A stretch of 64,000 nucleotides of DNA, from the NCBI RefSeq assembly GCF_017833295.1, contig NZ_JAFIBW010000001.1, positions 3,300,001 through 3,364,000 of the forward strand, read 5' to 3'. Source of the DNA: Methylobacterium sp. PvR107 (lineage in GTDB: Bacteria > Pseudomonadota > Alphaproteobacteria > Rhizobiales > Beijerinckiaceae). The number at the start of each line of letters is the position of its first letter. Within the stretch, counting starts at the first letter, position 1. A program made the translations under genes and the position numbers. The notes beneath the pieces were generated by a model that saw only the letters and a list, made by a program, of their open reading frames with translations, made no database searches and was not told the DNA's origin. This document shows, piece by piece, positions 10,425 to 17,127 of this stretch.

Positions 10425-10623
10425 TCTCCCTCCCACCCCTGCGGGGGCGGGTACCCTGCGAAGCAGGGGAGGAGAGGGGCGCGCCGGTGCAGGAGAGGGT
10501 ACCGCCCTTCATGAGGGGCGCGCCCAGTTCGGAAGCGTCGCTCCCCCCTCGCGGGACTTCGTCCCGACCCGACCGCTGCTGACGCAGGGGCCACCCTCCC
10601 CCGCAGAGGGGGGAGGGAGTGAG
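10425..10623 (+). repeat. ~190-bp dispersed element, copy B (between mdtA and mdtB)
   Basis: This copy fills almost all of the 238-bp gap between the mdtA stop and the mdtB start. It shares with copies A and C the inverted-repeat ends (right end ccctcccccgcagagggggg), the gcgggtaccctgcg block after the left end and the central dyad gcgggacttcgtcccg. Its middle (about 10475-10535) diverges from the other two. In the mdt transcript it would form a long hairpin between two pump genes and could uncouple or tune their expression. Confidence 0.85.
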
Positions 10624-10649
10624 GCGGCTATCGCGCGCCAGAACCGCGC

Positions 10650-12041
10650 TCACTGCGCCTGACGGCGCCGGTGCCGACGACCGCCCTCCGCTGTCCCTTG
10701 GGAATCCGCCGCCGCGTCGGCCGGCGCGCCGGGCTTCACCTCACCCTTGCCGTCCGGCTTGGCCTCGGCGGCCTTGTCACCCCCGGCCGCCTGCGCGCCC
10801 TCGGTGATCCGCACCGGCGCGCCGTCCTTCAGCCGGTCGGTGCCGTCCGTGACCACTCGGTCGCCCGGGTTCAAACCGGAAGCCACCACCGTGCTGGTCC
10901 CGTCGGTCTCGCCGGTCTTGATCGGCCGGACCGTGACCTTGCTGTCCCCGTCCATCAGGTAGACGTAGGTGCCCGGCGTGCCCTGGAGCAGGCTGGAATT
11001 CGGCACCAGCGTCGCGCCCCGCACCGTGTCGACGGTCAGCTTGGCGTTGACGAACTGGTTCGGGAACAGCTCCTCGTCGGCATTGTCGAACAGCGCGCGC
11101 AGCTTCACCGTCCCGGTGGTCGTGTCGATCTGGTTGTCGACCGTGTCGAGCCGGCCGTTGGCGATCTCGTGGGCGTCGCCGCGGTCATAGGCCCGCACCG
11201 TCAGCTTGGCGCCCGCCCGCACCTGCCGCATCACCCGCGCCACGTCGTCCTCCGGCAGGGTGAACACCACCGAGATCGGGTGAAGCTGGGTCACCACCAC
11301 GATCGCCGTCGAGGCGGCCGAGATGTAGTTGCCCTGGTCGACCTGGCGCAGGCCGACCCGGCCCTCCACCGGCGACGTGATGTGCGTGTAGGCGATATTG
11401 AGCTTCTGCTGATCGACCAGCGCCTGGTCGGCCGCGACCGTACCCTCGTTCTGCTTCACGAGGGCGCCTTGCGTGTCGACGTTCTGCTTCGAGATCGAAT
11501 CCTGCCGGTTCAGGGTCTGGTAGCGCTGGAAGTCGAGCTTCGAGTTCTGCAGCAGCGCCTGGTCGCGGGCGAGCTGGCCCTGGTACTGGGCGAGCAGCGC
11601 CTCGTAGGGCCGCGAATCGATCTGCGCGAGCTCGTCGCCCGCCTTGACGGTCTGGCCCTCGCGGAACTTCACCTGCGTGAGATAGCCGCTGATCTGCGAC
11701 TTCACCGTCACGGTGGCGAGCGGCGTCACCGTGCCGAGGCCTTGGAGAATCACCGGCATGTCGCCGGTCGTGACATGCGCGATGCCCACCGCCTGCGGCA
11801 TCTCGGCGCCGCCATGCCGGCCGCCGCGGCCGCCGCCTTTGTGGGCCGTGGCGGGCTCCGCGCCCTTGTCGGTGCGGGCCTCGTACCAGCGATGGCCGAT
11901 CGCCCCGGCGCCGGCGACCAGCACCAGGATCACGAGCCAGCGGATCGGCCGGAACCGCCGCCTGCGGACGTCGCGCGCGGGCGCTTCGCCGGGCTGGTAG
12001 GCGCGGGCGGTGTCGGTCCGGATCGGTGAACTCTCGTTCAT
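10650..12041 (-). CDS. mdtA: RND periplasmic adaptor (membrane fusion protein), MdtA-like
   Basis: A 463-residue adaptor linking the MdtBC pump to the outer-membrane channel. It has a cytoplasmic N-tail, one membrane anchor at about residues 34-50 (WLVILVLVAGAGAIG), a barrel-sandwich/lipoyl part beginning VKSQISGYLTQVKFREGQ, an alpha-hairpin rich in Gln and Lys, the second lipoyl half (ITSPVEGRVG), a beta-barrel and a polar C-terminal tail. It is the first gene of the mdtA-mdtB-mdtC-nodT operon. No two-component or TetR regulator gene is adjacent, so control is unknown. Confidence 0.93.
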   Translation of the reverse strand: MNESSPIRTDTARAYQPGEAPARDVRRRRFRPIRWLVILVLVAGAGAIGHRWYEARTDKGAEPATAHKGGGRGGRHGGAEMPQAVGIAHVTTGDMPVILQGLGTVTPLATVTVKSQISGYLTQVKFREGQTVKAGDELAQIDSRPYEALLAQYQGQLARDQALLQNSKLDFQRYQTLNRQDSISKQNVDTQGALVKQNEGTVAADQALVDQQKLNIAYTHITSPVEGRVGLRQVDQGNYISAASTAIVVVTQLHPISVVFTLPEDDVARVMRQVRAGAKLTVRAYDRGDAHEIANGRLDTVDNQIDTTTGTVKLRALFDNADEELFPNQFVNAKLTVDTVRGATLVPNSSLLQGTPGTYVYLMDGDSKVTVRPIKTGETDGTSTVVASGLNPGDRVVTDGTDRLKDGAPVRITEGAQAAGGDKAAEAKPDGKGEVKPGAPADAAADSQGTAEGGRRHRRRQAQ

Positions 12042-12337
12042 GCCTGACTAGAGCACAGGACGGTCACGTGCGCGACCGATTGCACCCTATCCCTCACTGT
12101 CCAAACCCCCATGTCCGGTCTCCGCGGTGCCGCATGCTGCCGCGGCCCGAAGACCTCGCCGAAGCCCACCCTCCCGTCGGGACGGCGGCGGCGCCGATCC
12201 CGCAGGAGGAGCGTAAGCCCATAAAGCTGTCCGGGACCCGAACGGCTCCTTACCGCGGCGACATGGCCACCGGGCGGCCTCGATCGTGCGGGCTCCTCGG
12301 TGCCTGCCCAATGCGCCGTCACTAGGGCGGCGAGGTT
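12042..12337. other. Intergenic region upstream of mdtA
   Basis: About 300 bp between the mdtA start and the small membrane-protein gene. It must hold the mdt operon promoter, but I could not pick -35/-10 boxes with confidence. Reading frames here have arginine- and proline-rich translations typical of shadow frames in GC-rich DNA. Nothing else is recognised. Confidence 0.4.
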
Positions 12338-12508
12338 TCAATCGTGTTGCTGGGGGCCGCCGGCCGGCGCCGCGTAGGCGCTGAGCACCGCGCGGAACGC
12401 CGCATCCACGGGCGTGACCGGCAGGGCGCGGCGCAGGCCGAGCCCGGCACCGCCGAGCAGGACGGCCAGGATCAGGCAGCTGAGAACGTCGCGCGCCGTC
12501 ATCCGCAT
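12338..12508 (-). CDS. Small single-span membrane or secreted protein, unknown function
   Basis: A 56-residue frame starting MRMTARDVLSCLILAVLL. Residues 8-24 form a clear hydrophobic segment, followed by an amphipathic C-terminal part (PVDAAFRAVLSAYAAP). The hydrophobic pattern and the position downstream of a terminator-like hairpin and candidate RNA make it more credible than the shadow frames around it. No family is recognised. It could be an unprocessed anchor or a cleaved signal sequence. Confidence is moderate because it is short and no strong ribosome site is visible. Confidence 0.45.
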   Translation of the reverse strand: MRMTARDVLSCLILAVLLGGAGLGLRRALPVTPVDAAFRAVLSAYAAPAGGPQQHD

Positions 12509-12555
12509 GTCGGCTCCCGAATGCCGCTCCGGCGATCGGGACGGCCGGCTCCGGA

Positions 12556-12673
12556 CATGACGAAAGGGCCACCGACCCGCAAGTCGATGGCCCTTCGTGA
12601 GGACCGGAGCGGCACCCCGCTGACGGGGCGAGGGGGCGAAGCCCCGCCGGCGAGAGCGCCGCTCCGACCGTGT
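12556..12673 (-). ncRNA. Candidate structured small RNA or attenuator leader
   Basis: Read on the minus strand, a TTGACT box (12700-12705) and a TAGGTT box (12678-12683) are separated by 16 bp. About 5-10 bases later begins a strongly paired stretch. An outer stem GGAGCGGC/GCCGCTCC encloses two hairpins (GGGGC-ttc-GCCCC and CCCCG-tcag-CGGGG). It is followed by a 13-bp terminator-like hairpin (AAGGGCCATCGAC paired with GTCGGTGGCCCTT) ending in a short T run. The architecture fits a ~115-nt sRNA, or a leader attenuating the downstream small ORF. No known family is recognised. The prediction is from base pairing by eye. Confidence 0.4.
12558..12597 (-). terminator. Rho-independent-type hairpin ending the candidate RNA
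   Basis: A 13-bp stem with a 6-nt loop (ttgcgg) and one wobble pair, followed on the minus strand by a short T run that partly lies in the stem (CCCTTTCG). It is 50 bp upstream of the small membrane-protein start, so it ends an independent RNA or acts as an attenuator. Confidence 0.55.
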
Positions 12674-12873
12674 TCTCAACCTACGATACGAGTGATGAAA
12701 GTCAACATTCGTCAGCCGGTTGTTGGGCCCGCCGGATGGCGTCTGTGCGGATGCGCACGTTCCGCGCGTGACGGGCCCGGATTCCGTCCATCCTCCGTCG
12801 CATGCTACAGGCCGACGATGCCGAGATCCCTCGCGACATCTCCCGCCGCACTCGACCTGCCGTGCCGCGCCGC

Positions 12874-14028
12874 ATGAACCCGGTCTTCGACACCCTGCCC
12901 ACGACCGTGTTCGAGACCATGTCGCGGCTGGCACGGGTTCACGGCGCGATCAATCTCGGCCAGGGCTTTCCGGACGATCCCGGGCCGGAGGACGTGCGTG
13001 AACGGGGCGCGCGGGCGCTCCTGGACGGCTGGAACCAGTATCCGCCGATGATGGGGCTGCCGTCCCTGCGGGAGGCGGTCGCCGCCCATTACGCGCAGCA
13101 TCAGGGGCTCACGCTCGATCCCGAGACCGAGGTGATGGTGACCTCCGGCGCCACCGAGGCGCTCGCCGGCGCGCTGCTGGCCCTGATCGAGCCCGGCGAC
13201 GAGGTCGTGCTGTTCGCGCCCATGTACGACGCCTACCTGCCGCTGGTCCGGCGTGCCGGCGGCGTGCCGCGGATCGTCGCCCTGCAGCCCCCTGCCTTCC
13301 GCCTCGACGAGGCCGCCCTGGCGAACGCGTTCGGGGATCGTACCCGGGTCGTGGTGCTGAACAATCCGCTGAATCCGAGCGCCACCCTGTTCGTCCCGGA
13401 GGACCTCGACCTGCTCGCCCGCTACTGCCGGCGCTTCGACGTCACGGCGCTGTGCGACGAGGTCTGGGAGCACGTGGTGTTCGACGGCGCCCGCCACCGG
13501 CCGCTGATGGCGCTGCCCGGGATGCGCGAGCGGACGGTCAAGATCGGTTCGGCCGGCAAGATCTTCTCGCTCACCGGCTGGAAGGTCGGCTTCGTGATGG
13601 CCGATGCCCGGCTGATGCGCGGGCTCGCCAAGGCGCACCAGTTCCTCACCTTCACGACGCCGCCGAACCTCCAGGAGGCGGTGGCCTACGGCCTGGCCAA
13701 GCCGCCCGCGTGGTTCGACGCCATGCGGGCGGGCTATGCCGCCTCCCGCGACCGGCTGGCCGGCGGCCTGCGCGATCTCGGCTTCCGGGTGCTGCCGGCC
13801 GAGGCCACGTGGTTCCTCAACATCGACATCGCGGACCGCGGCTACGCCGACGACACGGCCTTCTGCGAGGCGCTGGTCACCCGCCACGGGGTGGCGGCGA
13901 TTCCGGTCAGCGCCTTCTACCCGGACGCCTCCGTGCGCAGCCTCGTGCGCCTGTGCTTCGCCAAGGCGGACGCGACCCTGGACGCGGCCCTCGACCGGCT
14001 GCGCGGCGTTCCCGGGAGGGCGGCGTGA
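12874..14028 (+). CDS. PLP-dependent aminotransferase, class I/II (YbdL-like)
   Basis: A 384-residue fold-type I aminotransferase. The start MNPVFDTLPTTVFETMSRLA and the INLGQGFPDDPGP stretch are those of the methionine/kynurenine aminotransferase subgroup. The PLP-binding region VTSGATEAL, the cofactor-anchoring NNPLNPS (normally NNPHNP), and SAGKIFSLTGWKVGF with the Schiff-base Lys near residue 228 are visible. Upstream starts back to 12802 only add low-complexity residues. It is followed 90 bp later by a DUF4112 gene on the same strand. Substrate (methionine, aromatic 2-oxo acids or glutamine) cannot be read from the sequence. Confidence 0.88.
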   Translation: MNPVFDTLPTTVFETMSRLARVHGAINLGQGFPDDPGPEDVRERGARALLDGWNQYPPMMGLPSLREAVAAHYAQHQGLTLDPETEVMVTSGATEALAGALLALIEPGDEVVLFAPMYDAYLPLVRRAGGVPRIVALQPPAFRLDEAALANAFGDRTRVVVLNNPLNPSATLFVPEDLDLLARYCRRFDVTALCDEVWEHVVFDGARHRPLMALPGMRERTVKIGSAGKIFSLTGWKVGFVMADARLMRGLAKAHQFLTFTTPPNLQEAVAYGLAKPPAWFDAMRAGYAASRDRLAGGLRDLGFRVLPAEATWFLNIDIADRGYADDTAFCEALVTRHGVAAIPVSAFYPDASVRSLVRLCFAKADATLDAALDRLRGVPGRAA

Positions 14029-14118
14029 CGCGGCGGTTCCTGACGGACGCGTTCCTTGCGGGGATCCGGTGCGGGGGCCACATCGTTGGGCAGGATGGCT
14101 TCCCGACGGACCCCGACC

Positions 14119-14613
14119 ATGGATTTCACCCAGGCTCCCCGGGCCGGGCACTTCACCCGGACCGAGACCTTTCCCGGCGGCAAGGCGCCCTCCGGCGCGC
14201 GGCCGCCCTTCCTGTCGGCCGATCTCAGCCAGGAGGCGAGCCTCGCCCGGCTCGAGACGCTGGCGCACCTGATGGACACGGCCTTCGTGATCCCGGGCAT
14301 CAACCGGCGGGTCGGGTTCGACGCGCTGATCGGCCTCGTGCCGGTGATCGGCGACGTGGCCGGCATGGTGATCTCGTCGTACATCGTCTACGAGGCCAAG
14401 CGCCTCGGGGCGCCGCGCTGGCTGCTGGCCCGGATGGGGCTGAATGTCGCGTTCGACGGGCTGATCGGCGCGGTGCCGGTTGCGGGCGACTTGTTCGATG
14501 CCGCCTTCAAGGCGAACCGACGCAACGTCCGTCTGCTGCGCCGCTGGCTGGAGCGCAGCGGCGGCGTGCGCCCGACCGAGATCGACGGCATCGCGACGCG
14601 GATCGACGGCTGA
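14119..14613 (+). CDS. DUF4112 membrane-associated protein
   Basis: About 164 residues from MDFTQAPRAGHF; an alternative ATG lies at 14095. The DUF4112 core is recognisable: LAHLMDTAFVIPG, then RVGFDALIGLVPVIGDVAGMVIS, and the repeated DGLIGAVPVAGDLFDAAFKANRRN. The two (L/V)(I/V)G.(V/I)P..GD motifs lie in short hydrophobic hairpins likely to enter the membrane. Function of the family is unknown. It ends just before repeat copy C. Confidence 0.8.
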   Translation: MDFTQAPRAGHFTRTETFPGGKAPSGARPPFLSADLSQEASLARLETLAHLMDTAFVIPGINRRVGFDALIGLVPVIGDVAGMVISSYIVYEAKRLGAPRWLLARMGLNVAFDGLIGAVPVAGDLFDAAFKANRRNVRLLRRWLERSGGVRPTEIDGIATRIDG

Positions 14614-14641
14614 GCATCTCAGGGCTCTCAGATCTCGGCAC

Positions 14642-14829
14642 CTGCCCTCTCCCCTTTGCGGGGGCGGGTACCCTGCGCAGCAGGGGGGGAGAGGGGCGGC
14701 GCGACGCTGCGGGTCTTGGCGCCCGCTGCGACCTCTCCGGCAACGTCGCTCCCCGCTTGCGGGACTTCGTCCCGGCCCGACCCGGCCTGACGGCCGGACC
14801 ACCCTCCCCGGCAGAGGGGGAAGGGCGGA
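14642..14829 (+). repeat. ~190-bp dispersed element, copy C (upstream of yejE)
   Basis: This copy has the same end blocks and the central dyad gcgggacttcgtcccg, identical to copy B. It ends about 30 bp before the yejE start codon, so it occupies the leader where a promoter would be expected. It translates on the minus strand to SRKRGATLPERS followed by [11 protein letters not shown], close to the peptide that copy A contributes to the NodT-like protein. Confidence 0.85.
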
Positions 14830-14860
14830 TGCGCTCTGCGAGGTTCGGGAGACCCCAGCG

Positions 14861-16072
14861 ATGAACGAAGTCGCCCGTCCCGGCGAGAGCGAGGTCGTGC
14901 CCGCGCCGATGCCCGGCGCCCAGCCGATCGTCCTGCGTCCGGATGAGGGCGTGTCCCCGCCGCCCGCCCCGGCCGGACGCCGCGGCCTGTCGCCGCTCAA
15001 CCGGCGGCGCCTCGACAATTTCCGCCGCAACCGCCTCGGCTATGGGTCGTTCCTGATCTTCGCCGCCCTGTTCATCCTCAGCCTGTTCGCCGAGTTCATC
15101 GCCAACGACCGGCCGATCCTGCTGTCCTACAAGGGCGAATGGCTCGTCCCGGTGCTGGTCGATTATCCGGAGGAGAAATTCGGCGGCTTCCTCGCGCAGA
15201 CCGATTACCGTTCCGCCGAGATCCGCAAGGAGATCGCCGAGAACGGCTGGGCGCTGTGGCCGCCGATCCGGTTCTCCTACGACACGATCAACGAGGACCT
15301 GCCGACGCCCTCGCCGTCGCCGCCGACCTGGATGCTTTCGGATGCGCAGTGCCGGCCGGTGGCGGAGAAGCTCGGCGGATCGAGCTGCGCCGACATCCCC
15401 TGGCACTGGCTCGGCACCGACAACACGACCCGGGACGTGCTGGCGCGGGTGATCTACGGGTTCCGCATCTCGGTGCTGTTCGGCCTGATCCTGGCGGCGA
15501 TCTCCTCGGCGATCGGCGTGGTGGCCGGCGCCGTGCAGGGCTATTTCGGCGGTTGGGTCGATCTCGCCTTCCAGCGCTTCATCGAGGTCTGGGGCGGCAT
15601 CCCCACGCTCTACCTGATCATCATCATCTCGGCCTTCATCGCCCCGGGCTTCTTCGTGCTGCTCGGGATCATGCTGCTGTTCTCCTGGGTGTCGCTGGTC
15701 AGCGTCGTGCGCGCCGAGTTCCTGCGCGCCCGGAACTTCGAATATGTCCGGGCCGCCCGGGCGCTGGGCCTGTCGAATATCCGGATCATGGCCGTCCACC
15801 TGCTGCCGAACGCCATGGTGGCGACGCTGACCTTCCTGCCGTTCATCCTGAACGGCTCGATCACCACGCTGACCTCGCTGGATTTCCTCGGCTTCGGCCT
15901 GCCGCCGGGCTCGCCTTCGCTCGGCGAACTCCTCGCCCAGGGCAAGGACAACCTGACGGCCCCCTGGCTGGGGCTGACCGGCTTTCTGGTCATCGCCGTG
16001 ATGCTGAGCCTGCTGGTCTTCGCCGGAGAGGCGGTGCGGGACGCGTTCGACCCACGCAAGACCTTCGCCTGA
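14861..16072 (+). CDS. yejE: Peptide ABC transporter permease YejE
   Basis: A 403-residue inner-membrane permease of the oligopeptide (microcin C-type) ABC importer. Similarity to YejE is plain: LNRRRLDNFRRNRLGYGSF, then LFAEFIANDRPIL, FGGFLAQTDYR, and the permease core with EFLRARNFEYVRAARALG, the loop contacting the ATPase. It ends GEAVRDAFDPRKTFA. A ~35-residue insertion before WHWLGTDNTTRDVLARV carries two Cys. The family normally sits in yejABEF; neither yejA, yejB nor the ATPase yejF is adjacent, so its partners must be encoded elsewhere or be lost. Confidence 0.92.
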   Translation: MNEVARPGESEVVPAPMPGAQPIVLRPDEGVSPPPAPAGRRGLSPLNRRRLDNFRRNRLGYGSFLIFAALFILSLFAEFIANDRPILLSYKGEWLVPVLVDYPEEKFGGFLAQTDYRSAEIRKEIAENGWALWPPIRFSYDTINEDLPTPSPSPPTWMLSDAQCRPVAEKLGGSSCADIPWHWLGTDNTTRDVLARVIYGFRISVLFGLILAAISSAIGVVAGAVQGYFGGWVDLAFQRFIEVWGGIPTLYLIIIISAFIAPGFFVLLGIMLLFSWVSLVSVVRAEFLRARNFEYVRAARALGLSNIRIMAVHLLPNAMVATLTFLPFILNGSITTLTSLDFLGFGLPPGSPSLGELLAQGKDNLTAPWLGLTGFLVIAVMLSLLVFAGEAVRDAFDPRKTFA

Positions 16073-16494
16073 CGGGAACCTGAAGTTTTCCGGGCCGCGC
16101 ATGCGGCGCGGGACCGGACGAAACGACGCGGGGTCCGGCGCTCCTCGCGAAATCTTGCGTGACGACTGCGCAGATCCTCGTTGAGACCGGGGAGCCGCGA
16201 TGAAGGACCAGCGAAAACACCCGCTGTGCTCGGGTGTAAAGGTCTCTGCCGTCAACGAAAACCCGCCCGCCGAACCGGCGCAGCATTCGCGCTTCCGGAC
16301 ACGCTAACGCAATCCGGAAGAGCCCTCGAAGTGCCGCGAATGCAACCTTACCCTGTATACAGAACGGGTCTATGCATACTTAGACTTTTGGTTGGTCACA
16401 GAGAATTAAAACGATCGCCTTGCTTTTTCCAGGCCACGTCTTAACTCGCGAAAAGAGGGGACCTCATCAGGCTTTGAAGCCAAGGAAAGAGAGA
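16073..16494. other. Intergenic region and leader of mucR
   Basis: This stretch holds a GC-rich hairpin just after yejE (ccgcgc-atgcg-gcgcgg) that could end its transcript, and a possible 35-codon frame at 16200-16307 preceded by GGGGAG. An AT-richer leader follows, with palindromes ctgtatacag (16353-16362) and tatgcata (16371-16378). MucR-type proteins bind AT-rich targets and repress their own genes, so these may be autoregulatory sites (inference). Confidence 0.4.
16200..16307 (+). CDS. Possible 35-residue leader ORF upstream of mucR
   Basis: The frame MKDQRKHPLCSGVKVSAVNE... has a GGGGAG ribosome-site-like sequence seven bases before its ATG and ends at a TAA. Its lower GC bias and charged, non-repetitive sequence are less shadow-like than the surrounding frames. 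There is no family match I can name. It may be a chance frame in the mucR leader. Confidence 0.22.
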   Translation: MKDQRKHPLCSGVKVSAVNENPPAEPAQHSRFRTR

Positions 16495-17043
16495 ATGTCT
16501 GACGCCGTGCCGACATACCAACAGGATTACATCGAACGGACCGTGGACGTCGTCGCGGCCTACGTCTCCAACAACTCGCTTCCCTCGGCCGAATTACCGG
16601 CGCTGATCGCCAGCATCCACGACGCGCTGAATTCGATCGGCGCCGGCCCCGCGGCGCCCGCTTCCGAGACTGTCGAGCGGCCGACACCGGCCCAGATCCG
16701 CAAGTCGATCCGCCCGGACGGCCTGATCAGCTTCATCGACGGCAAGTCGTACAAGACGCTGAAGCGCCACCTGACCAAGCACGGCCTGGATCCGCAGAGC
16801 TACCGCGAGCGCTACGGCCTGCCGACCGATTACCCGACCACCTCGGCGAATTACTCGGCGCAGCGCTCGGCGCTGGCCAAGAGCCTGGGCCTCGGCCAGC
16901 CCGGCCGCGCGCCGTCGATCGAGAACGAACCCGCGCCTGCGGTGGAGCCGGCCTCCTCCGGCCGGGCGCAGAGCCCGCGCAAGGGCGCGGCTGCCTCGGG
17001 CAAGAGCCGCAGCGGCGCCGGCCGCAAGGTCCAGGTCGCCTGA
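16495..17043 (+). CDS. mucR: Ros/MucR-family transcriptional regulator lacking all cysteines
   Basis: A 182-residue homologue of the alphaproteobacterial Ros/MucR regulators of exopolysaccharide, motility and symbiosis genes. The N-terminal oligomerisation half (YIERTVDVVAAYVSNNSLPSAELPALI) and the DNA-binding half (LKRHLTKHGLDPQSYRERYGL, about residues 87-107) are clear. The zinc-finger cysteines are missing: where the family has Cys before LEDGK, this protein reads LISFIDGK, and no Cys occurs anywhere. Zinc-independent Ros homologues are known from Mesorhizobium. AAGGAAAGAGAGA precedes the ATG. The C-terminal Ala/Ser/Lys-rich tail (after residue 130) is longer than usual. Confidence 0.9.
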   Translation: MSDAVPTYQQDYIERTVDVVAAYVSNNSLPSAELPALIASIHDALNSIGAGPAAPASETVERPTPAQIRKSIRPDGLISFIDGKSYKTLKRHLTKHGLDPQSYRERYGLPTDYPTTSANYSAQRSALAKSLGLGQPGRAPSIENEPAPAVEPASSGRAQSPRKGAAASGKSRSGAGRKVQVA

Positions 17044-17127
17044 CCGGGCCGGGTCAGGTCCGCCGGAATCGGGCTCTCGACCGCAGAGCTTCGGGAGTCT
17101 GCCCGATTCCGGGAAACGCGGCCGCGA

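Noticed and set aside
3828..10436. A single 2202-codon minus-strand frame spanning both RND genes
   Set aside because: Only the part after the GTG at 7286 encodes RND sequence; the upstream part is an out-of-frame shadow of mdtB, which has its own frame and start.
7748..10582. A 944-codon plus-strand frame
   Set aside because: It is antisense to mdtB, low complexity and without any recognisable domain.
12087..12572. A 161-codon minus-strand frame over the candidate RNA and small gene
   Set aside because: It is Arg/Pro/Ala-rich and overlaps the more convincing small membrane-protein frame; no motif is seen.
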